A stretch of 64,000 bases of DNA. Origin: Iris pallida (lineage: Eukaryota; Streptophyta; Magnoliopsida; Asparagales; Iridaceae). Positions 55,246-64,000 of the stretch are shown one piece after another. A model generated the notes under the pieces. That model did no database searches. It saw nothing but the letters and a program-made list of their open reading frames with translations, and had not been told where the DNA came from. A program made the translations under genes and the position numbers. The stretch covers positions 31,626,759 through 31,690,758 of the forward strand of contig JANAVB010029819.1 in NCBI GenBank assembly GCA_029216955.1, in the 5' to 3' direction. Within the stretch, counting starts at the first letter, position 1. Every line of letters begins with the position of its first letter.

Positions 55246-58200
55246 AACTGAAGTGGGCTGTCAACATTGCCCACATATCACCGCATGCCGTCCCCAGGGT
55301 CTTGGTCGCCATCGCTGCCACCGCCGCAGGGTACAACCGCATGTGCGAGTGGTAGTGGCTAGAAGTAGGCACGATAAGGAGTAGCGATTGTGGTAACTGT
55401 GTCGCACTCTCGCTCCGCACCTCATGATTCCCCTATGACTCCAGTGCACTTCAACGAGCCCCCCTGTCGTGTCCCTAACTTCCCCATCACGATCATAGTC
55501 GATTCGTGTATTTTGCACGAAATCCCATCGTGACGCACACGAATTCGATTCCAAAATTGTATTTCGGGACGACAACTTTCGACACATTTTCTGGACAATT
55601 TGACTGTTGGATTGTCGTTCCGATTCTTCCATCACAATCAAGGTATATAGACCTTCACTGATGTAAATTATCAACCATTAAGTCAATCGTTTGATAGATC
55701 AAAATCGGCCACCAAGTTGACCGTTTAAATTATGTTTATTTTGGACAGTTTTGTAGAGCCAACTTCGCAGATTTGTTTCTCCCTTTTTGAGCTCCGATTG
55801 ACGAACTACCAACTCTGATGCACTGCAGGTATAACCATCTTCGTGTCATAAATATTTCAGTTTTATAGGATATCATTTGGTTGGTTAAAATCGACGCTAA
55901 AGTTGGCCTCTCGAAATCATAATTTCCAACATGTAAAATTATGATTTTGAACCCGGGATATCGGATTCAAAATCTGAAACCACCATTGGACTCATGGGGT
56001 CATTCTGGCCAAAATTGACACATAATTTGTCACATTTGGACAACTTTGTCTTGGCATATTTTTTCGTGCAAAGCGGTTCCAACGGCGGACACCATTTTCA
56101 TCCGAAATTACTATTTTGCCTATGTGTCCAGAATTGGTCTTATGGGTAGCCTAACAAAGCTATTTTGCTTATTCTAGAAATGTTGGTAATGTCTATTTCA
56201 ACATTCAGAGATGTTTACGGGAGTTTCACCTTTACTGCTTCATTTGGATTGACGAGTTTACTTGCACGACGTCGTCGAATCATCAGGCAACCTTCAGGCA
56301 AGACACCGTAGCATTTGCTTCCTAGAATTTTAGTTTGATAATTAGAAATTAATTTGGCATCATAAGGGTGCGTACCTAAGCTATAGGTCATATGAAGTCA
56401 CTAGGGGCTCTAGATAGTCCTAACTGTGTTATTTCATTATTTTAGATTTTTCTAGATTTTTGGGGAATTTTTAGATAATTTTATCCATAGTATTATTATT
56501 TTTATAAGCTCTTAGGATTTACTGTAAGAGTACCAAAGATTATCTTTGAGTCCAAACAATTTATTTGGGCTATATAACCCTCAAACTATTTTCTAGAATT
56601 TTCTAGGTATTTTTAGGATTTTTTGGAATTTATTTGGGATTAATAGGATTTTTCTTGATTTTTAATTAATTTTTCTTTAACTAAATTTCAATTACCCAGT
56701 CAACCACTGACGTGGGTGGGGGAAAGTCCACCCGTCAGCTACCCATAGCGCGTAGGGCCGACCGCGTAGCAGTAGAGGGGTGCTGAGTCAACGGCTTCCA
56801 TAATTGGAGCCAAGCCGCTGAGTCAGCTAGCCCCAAGCCAAGCCGCGTGGGCTTAGGACCATTGGATCTGGGTGGAGAGCACCAGATGCTGACACGTGTC
56901 CCCTGCCTAGCCGACTTAAGCAGCTCCACCACCTCTTTTCTCTCTATATATATGTTTTAATTCGTTAAAACCTAGAAATTCTAGCAGCCTTTATGAAGAA
57001 GAGTTCGAATAGGGATATTTGACTTCGCGGAGCGATTGCCGCCAATCCAGACATGCTTTTCACGTGCTATTTTTTTGTTAGAAGCATATCTAGTTTAATT
57101 CTCCGAATACATATTTTGTTTTTGGGAATTTTGAGTATGAATTTCTGGATAATTATTTGAGTGTTGGTCATCCAAAAATTAATGTGTCGTACGGCTTTCG
57201 AGATTTCGAAAGATGCCAAACTCCGATTCACAATCTGTTTGAAGTTTTGGAAAGCTAATACAAAGATCTACAATATATAATTTTTCCAAAAATTTAAAAT
57301 TTTATCTTTAAATTTTTTTATTTGTAGAAGTCAGATTTGGTCAACGATTTATCGATTTGATCATGATTAGCCATAATGGCGATAAATTTTGACCAAATCT
57401 TGATTTTGTGGCACGGTCAATTCCAATACACTTGTTGTGCTGAAATCTACTAGGGTGCACACTAAAATTTTTGACTTCATAATGTTTGACTAATTAGTCA
57501 ACGATATGTCTCGATTTGCATGCCACGGGTCCCGAATTTGCAACCATACTTTCATTGGCCAAAATTTGTGTTTAGATTTTATTCAATTTAATTAGGGTAA
57601 AATATGATTTTAGATGATTTATTTCAGAATTAAAGTATAACTAATTAGGTTAACCCATTAGCCATTTTATAGGATTTTTAGAGTTAGAATCATAGATCTA
57701 ACTTATGGTTGTTTGTGCGATGGGGTTCGTGGGATGACGGCATGGATTGATAGCTTACGAAGTTTATCTTGTCTTCAAACTTGTGAAATCAGTCCATCCA
57801 GGAGTTCAGGCAAGTACTTGTTGGCGCTTTCATGTGCATTTACTTTATATTGTTATATTCCACTGATACATGATATTCCCGTGCCTTGACTATTTACACA
57901 CACGAGAGTTGAATGATTAACTATTGTTCATGTTTTGTCATTTTTATCATGATTGTTATTGTGACCATGTCTACATAATTATGAGGTATGGATATTAGAG
58001 GGGTACAATTACTAGGCACGTGGACAAAGCCCGATTGTTTTGTTGGCAACTCTTCCATATACGGGGGTGGGCCGTTTATAACCTCATTGTTCAACCAAGT
58101 CATTCATGTATAGGAACGTTGTACTTCTCATGACACGTGCACTCCTAGCTATTACATGAGTCTTTTTACCTTTCGTGCTTGCTACTTTCTTTATTAGTTC

Positions 58201-58406
58201 CTTCTTTTGCACGATTTCTTGTTCATATTGTTAATATTTCCATTGATCATTGCTTTCCATGTTTAGCATTATATTGCTTATATTGTACTTCTATCATGTT
58301 AGTTTAAACTTGTATTTGTTCCAATCCTTATTGGATAACCATTTTTCAGTTGTAGAAGACGTGATATGTCCAGAGGTTTACGGTGAGTATGTTGGAGACA
58401 CTAACG
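55246..58406 (+). repeat. Degenerate LTR-like sequence, probable gypsy LTR G
   Basis: 3.1 kb without a gene. It resembles the Tekay-like LTRs by layout: a GC-rich block, TATATATATG at about 56943 in a CT-rich context, stretches of TTTTTAGGATTTT, and CAGGCAAGTAC at 57807-57817 about 600 bp before its right edge. It is cut at 58407 by element F. Neither LTR boundary was identified, so the assignment is tentative. Confidence 0.45.
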
Positions 58407-60715
58407 GGTAACCACCACATTTTTAATTTAGGGATATTTTGGTCATTTTATAATTATTATATTATTTATTAATTTATTGAATTCATGTGATGATAGGTGG
58501 TTTTGTTTGATGTTTGTGTAGTATAAATAGGTTTAACTTGGCCAACATTGACTAGAAGCCTAATAATAATAATTAGAATTAATATGGCCTTATAGGAATT
58601 ATTTTAAAATTAATTAGTTATTTTAGATTGTTTTAAATGAATTTTTAGTCATTTTAGCCTTTTTAGCCATTTTGGCCATTTTGTGATTTTCTAGATATTT
58701 TGACTTGTGTTGTGCTAGCAACTGGTTTAGCCTTAGTGGACCTTGTATAGGAGCCTAACCATGTCTTAGAATTTATTTTTCACCTATTAGAATTTATTTA
58801 GGGCTTGGGTCCAATTTAGAAGGCTTTTGAATGATTTTAAGTCTTTTTGCATGTAGCCTTTTTGAGCCTTTGTGACTTGGGACTTATTTTACTTGAACGG
58901 GAGTTGGCCCAAGTGAAACCCTAACCCTAGAAACCCCCCACCTGGCCAGCCACAGCAGTACCCCCCCTCTCTCATTCATTTGTGAAGCATAGCCTCCACA
59001 AGTGAAACCCTAATAGCTCTCCTCCTCCAAAAATCCAAGCTTCTTCATCCGGAGTCCGTTTCTCCCCAAACGAACTCCGTTGCACTCGTCTAGGAGAGGA
59101 GGATTTGTTGGAGTATTATTGATGAGGAGGCGGAGGCATTTGTTTGAGGGGAATCGACCGACACGTCGTTCGAGGAGTTCGGTTTATTGGATTCTCGACA
59201 CTCAATAGGTAAACCCTTCTATACCATGGTTATTGTGAATTTTCTTTCATATTTGCATCCATATAGGCACCCTTGATCTGTGTACGAAGTTTCGTAGGAT
59301 TTTGGTTTCGTTTGATAGCGGTATTGGACACGTGTCGGTCTCACGTTGCACGTGTTCGGCAAAATGCCAGTTAGAATTGAAAAGTGTTAATTTTCGATTT
59401 TGTTTTCATGAAATCCTTCCTTATATGATTTGTAACAACTTTCATGAAGACGGATCAAAAATTGACACGATTTCGGCATCCGAGCGGACACGGACACGCG
59501 TGCACGAGATCCCGTGCATGCCTTGCAGTCGGTGCGTCATAACTCGACGCATAGAGCTCCATATTGCGTGAAATTTTATGAGCATGTAGGGGCAACCTCT
59601 GCCCACATGCCTGTAAAATTTCACGATGTTTTGTTGAGCGAGCGTGCAGAAAATTGTGCGTGCACTGGTCGGCTGAACTGTGCACTCGGGCTAAAATTTG
59701 CCGCTGACACGGCCTTCGTACGCGAACACGACACATCGAAGACCCATTCCAGGAGTTGGAACACGTAGCCCTATACCTAGACTACCCAGGTACTCGATCC
59801 CGAGTCATGGCGTGGCCCGACGTGCGAGCCACGAGCAACGAACCGCGTGCACGAGCATGCACACATGCGCGCGCGGGCGCAGGCCATGCGCTGTTGCTCG
59901 AGCTGCTGTGTCGTATCGCTACAACTTCGTGTCACGTCAACATGTCCTAGACCTACCCCGTGACCCTACCTAGCCCGAGGCTTCTTATTGCGCGTGTGAC
60001 GCGCAATCGAGCGAGAACACCCTCTTTGACACGCAAAATCGATTTTCCGATACGTATCCTCTGGACACGACACGGACACAGTTTCAACTCCGGGAGTACC
60101 CGAGCATGTCCCACGTGTCGAGATCGACCTATTTGCCAAGTTTTGCATGTTAATTCTGAGTATTTTGCGTTTTGAGTCTTTTTGTGAAAAATCGCATTTT
60201 CATTGAATTGGAAATTTGGGATTTATAATATATTTTTTTTCTGAGTTTAATGGCTATAATTTCTGTGTATTTGGTACTTGGTCACTGTTTGGGACTTGTG
60301 GGAATCAACTATCGGGGTTGATTCTTATTTTCTACCTATTTTTAGGCGTATATGGTATTTTACCTATTAATGTATATAGATATATATTTATGTATATATA
60401 TATAGATATAATTCTTTAAATGCTTAATTTCGAAATGTGTATTTGTGAGGGTCGAGACTCTGATTTCAGACCTGGGAACTTACTCCAGGTTCGAGTACGA
60501 CCTTGTTGGCTTTCATATTTGGTATATACTTATAAATAGATATGTGCCTATATGTAAATATATATATTATATATATGTTTTGCTATATATTGTAATATAT
60601 TATGCATAAATTACTCTTATAGTCTCATATTATTCTATTGCTCAGATTTAGATCCTCTACCAGCTGCCCCAACATCATTGTTCACTCACAAATCATGTTC
60701 CCTTTCCTAATTTAT

Positions 60716-60830
<115 letters not shown>

Positions 60831-60976
60831 GTATGTATATATATATGTATCTATATAAATTGTGATGTAAGTATAAATATAGATGAAGTAATAAATTCTT
60901 GTGATATGACTATAGGAAGTGTTTAGATAGATTAGGTTCGTCGTTAGGAGCCTAGTTCAGTCGAATTGGCCGACAA

Positions 60977-61168
60977 GTTGACCAAGTTGACAAAAGTCAA
61001 CTTTGGGTCAAACTTGATCCAAATCGACTCAAAGGAACTCCGAATGACCTAAAATTTTGTGTATGGCCTAGAAATTAGTAAATGGACTAGTTGACCAATG
61101 TTTGACCAGGTTTGACCAACGTTGATCAGGTTTGACCAGAGTTGACCAAGGGTTGACTTTGACCAAAA
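60977..61168 (+). promoter_or_regulatory. TTGACC (W-box-like) cluster in F LTR
   Basis: Around ten TTGAC cores in under 200 bp, most as GTTTGACCA or GTTGACCAA, in one orientation, with one inverted copy (GTCAAC). TTGAC(C/T) is the W-box bound by WRKY factors. Function is inferred from density only. Confidence 0.45.
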
Positions 61169-62528
61169 GGGACCTAGAAGCATGTAGTCTTGCATTGTAG
61201 TTATTTTCTTTGATATTGTAGACTTGGTTGTGACATGTGGATACTTTAAATAGGTTTATAACACTCCAGTTCAGTTATACATCCTCATCAGCAGCTCGGA
61301 TTGTCAGGCGAGTACATTCTCTGAAAGTTCCTTCATTTACTTGTCGTATTCGATATTTCAGTTTTAGTCAATTCTATTTGATTCTCGGTTACAAACACGA
61401 ATTGATATTTTTCTGGAATCCATGTATACGACACACATACCTTACTTGTCTAGCCTCTATTACAAGAATCACCTACAAGCACCTTCATGTTCTGGCAAGA
61501 TTTATCCTCGATTTACGTGTCGTGTTATGGATTCACTCATATTTGTTGGACGGGAAAATACTTGAGTAGACATATAAACATTCCTAAAAACTCGAACAAC
61601 CTCCCTGTGAATTATACAAGAACGATAGCCGTCCCACACTTGGCCAGTGTGTGATGTGCCGGATTACCCCTAGCCGTTTATGTCGATCTCAGTATTTTAA
61701 AACACACTGTGAGTATTTTCTAGAATATTTACTAGAATCACCACAAGAATCTTTATTAGAATCATCACAAGAACTATTACAAAAATCACCCTACTTGGAT
61801 CATTGAATGGAATCACACTTGACATATATTGTATCACTGGACTCATATCACTTTATTCTAGTTCAGCTAGCTTATATTTATAATCTTCATTGACATGATA
61901 TTCTGTTTCACAACTTTTACTTTCCTTGTTCTCTTACTATAGTTTTACATCTTAAACTGTCTCGAATTCCTATGCTTTATCAATAAAATTGTCTATAATT
62001 GTTTTATAGTTTTTATCAGTTACTTGGATTTACTTGATAAGATGTATTCGTTCCTGTCCTGACTGGACCTGTTGAAATATTACAGATGTTAGCCCTGAGG
62101 ATGTATGCCCTACTCACTATGGATCTGGAGAGGGATTAGCTACCTTTGGTCCCGACTCTCAGGAGTGATCGGGAGACTAGTTTAGTAGACTATTTTAGAT
62201 TTCTCTACTGGAACTTGAATTCTAATAATTTGAGAGTTGTCTTATTTTGAGTTGTTTTGAGTTATTATCTTTTAGTAGTTTTTATTGTTTTCTTTTAGTC
62301 ATAGAATTCTGTGACATCCTATCGTGCTTAGACTGTGATTGAGTTATATTATTTCTGTACTTGCCCTCTGTTCGGAGTTGAGTTTTAAGACAAGTACATT
62401 ATACAATTGCGTGATTTGGTTTAGATAGTGACCTAGAATAGCATTCTACTGTCGATTCTGTAGCGTAGGCTGGACGTGGTTACGTACTTGTACCCTTACA
62501 CTGGGTGCGGGTCCTGACACATTTTTAG

Positions 62529-62544
62529 TGGTGGCCCATACAGG
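62529..62544 (+). promoter_or_regulatory. Putative primer-binding site of element F
   Basis: TGGTGGCCCATACAGG, identical to that of C, 9 bases after the LTR end. Confidence 0.65.
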
Positions 62545-63867
62545 TCGAGATTCGCATTAGTACGATATCGTGGTAGTACGGTGACTTAGTTGCACTGCTA
62601 CGAGCCTGCTATAGAGTATAGGAAATAAGGTGTTAGAATTTGAAGATACTCAATCACCCTTAGAATTCCTTGAGAGATTCCTGGACGACCCTTGAGAATC
62701 TCATTATGAACTTCGATTTAAAAATCCTTTTTCTCTTGTTTTGATTCACCCTCACTCCTTGATGTTTAAAGGATCTTAGACTATTAACTTCCTTCACCAT
62801 TATCCTTACTTATATTTTGTCTATCTTATGTTGCTAAATTTGCACCAGTTTTGCAAGCTTATCTTTTTCGAGCTTTATCATGACATATTTTATTGGGGGC
62901 TGGCACCCACTAACATATTGTCTAATCAGAACCGGTGCATGATGGTCTGATCAACCTATTGCACTTTGGTTCGCTTTTTATATATTATTCTACGTGGAGG
63001 GAGACATAGTTAAATTTGCTCTAGAGTCTCATCCACGACAGCTTTGGAAATTCTCTTTTGAATTATTTCTATCGCCTATGAACCACGTAGTGTACTTAAT
63101 AGCATCGTCTTTAAACTCTTTATTGTTTTCGCCTTTCACATATTTCAAAAAGAAAAGGCACTGTACTTGACAGATCAACCAAAGGTATCACGTTTAGTTT
63201 CCCTATCCAAAGGAGAAAATTGACTTATTTCTATATCCTTGCATCATCCTTTAAATTCTAATTCTTTTGATCGGGACCAGTCGACTGGGTCATCCTCCTT
63301 ATCATCTAATGTTTGGGGTCTTATTCAATTGAATTAATTCAATTGTGACATGGATATCAAATCTTGGATACTCGTGCTCAGACTTCAATGGCCTCATTCT
63401 CCATCTTGCCCAAACTTCAATTTATCCTGAAATTGATCAACTTAGATCGTGACGGCACTAAATCTTCTCTTATATATATTGTGTTATTGGATTTCAATGC
63501 TATTAACACTCGTGCCTTAAACTTTCGATTTTGATCATCTTTGGAATGGTAACCCATCATAATTAATTCTTAGTTGTCTTTACCAATTTCATATAGGATG
63601 GTAGACTGTCCTACACCTTAATGATTTGTTGCTTCCTTATCTTTCCAGCAGAACACCCTATATTGCCTGCATGTTGCTACCATGGGACTGTTTTGATCTA
63701 ATATGACTAGTCCATCTATATGAGACCTTCAACTGCTATGGTTGACCATGACTCTATATGTTATTCTTCAAATTGCATGAGTTAGAAATTGCTTAGAGAC
63801 TTTGATTGTGGGTGGTTGACCTAGAAGGAGTACGACCGACTTAAATTTTGAGGACAAAATTTTTCTA
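62545..63867 (+). other. Internal region of element F, non-coding
   Basis: 1.3 kb between primer-binding site and purine tract. No frame above 60 codons and no Gag or pol motif was found. It ends with GAGGACAAAATTTTTCT, a phrase close to the GAGGACAAAATTATTCT before the purine tract of C. Confidence 0.7.
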
Positions 63868-63880
63868 AGGGGGGTAGATT
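63868..63880 (+). promoter_or_regulatory. Polypurine tract of element F
   Basis: AGGGGGGTAGATT directly before TGTAACCACC, nearly the same as in element C (15532-15544). Confidence 0.8.
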
Positions 63881-64000
63881 TGTAACCACCACATTTTTTA
63901 TTTAGGGATATTTTGGTCATTTTGTAATTATTATATTATTTATTAATTTATTGAATTCATGTGATGATAGGTGGTTTTGTTTGATGTTTGTGTAGTATAA
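63881..64000 (+). repeat. 3' LTR of element F, first 120 bp
   Basis: TGTAACCACCACATTTTTTA... continues to the window edge and matches 58407-58526 except for a few bases. Confidence 0.9.

Noticed and set aside
59302..60175. Overlapping Arg/His-rich frames in the LTR of F
   Set aside because: They lie in non-coding GC-rich LTR sequence, are mutually overlapping and lack domain resemblance.

Overview
This window is plant nuclear DNA, almost certainly from a flowering plant with a large, repeat-rich genome. It contains stacked LTR retrotransposons of the Ty3/gypsy (Tat-like and Tekay/Del-like) and Ty1/copia (SIRE-like) types, a plant L1 LINE with a DUF4283-type ORF1, a CACTA transposon and long AT microsatellites. 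I found no intact cellular gene, no tRNA or rRNA gene, and nothing prokaryotic. The species cannot be named from the sequence.

Positions 1-35599 are one nest. The oldest member is a decayed SIRE-like copia element, E, on the plus strand. Its visible part runs from 24038 to 35599 and its 5' part lies left of the window. A Tekay-like gypsy element, C (plus), sits in the gag of E. Tat-like element B (minus, 6012-10693) sits in the 5' LTR of C. Tat-like element A (minus, 1-6011) sits in the reverse-transcriptase frame of B. A third Tat-like element, D (plus, 17737-22018), sits in the 3' LTR of C. E also carries a 5'-truncated LINE (25691-26234, with target-site duplication) and a 3.5-kb CACTA element (29991-33537, with ATT duplication) that holds exon-like captured sequence. 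A, B and D share three features. The Gag start codon lies inside the LTR and the primer-binding site is translated. The octamer GCCGCATG/CATGCGGC recurs densely. Gag of A and B contains a 36-bp coding repeat whose units can fold into hairpins. D also carries an antisense plant-mobile-domain pseudogene.

Positions 35600-46556 hold a two-copy unclassified repeat next to long AT arrays. They are followed by a minus-strand L1 LINE (ORF1, endonuclease, reverse transcriptase, zinc-binding C-terminus) whose GC-rich 5' region is split by a solo gypsy LTR (42681-45926, GGAGG duplication).

At 49257-49269 there is a 13-N gap. The 3.59 kb before it (45663-49256) is repeated after it (49270-52865), differing mainly by small indels. 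This looks like two unmerged contig ends and not like biology. From 46557 to 54365 the sequence is non-coding and unrecognised. A long AT array and an inverted copy of the unclassified repeat follow (54372-55245), then LTR-like sequence (55246-58406). The right end is a young, apparently non-coding, long-LTR element F (58407 to beyond 64000).

The elements do not cooperate as a pathway. The coherent story is successive insertion. The likely non-autonomous elements (C with gag only, D with gag remnant plus antisense ORF, F without coding sequence) would depend on proteins made elsewhere.
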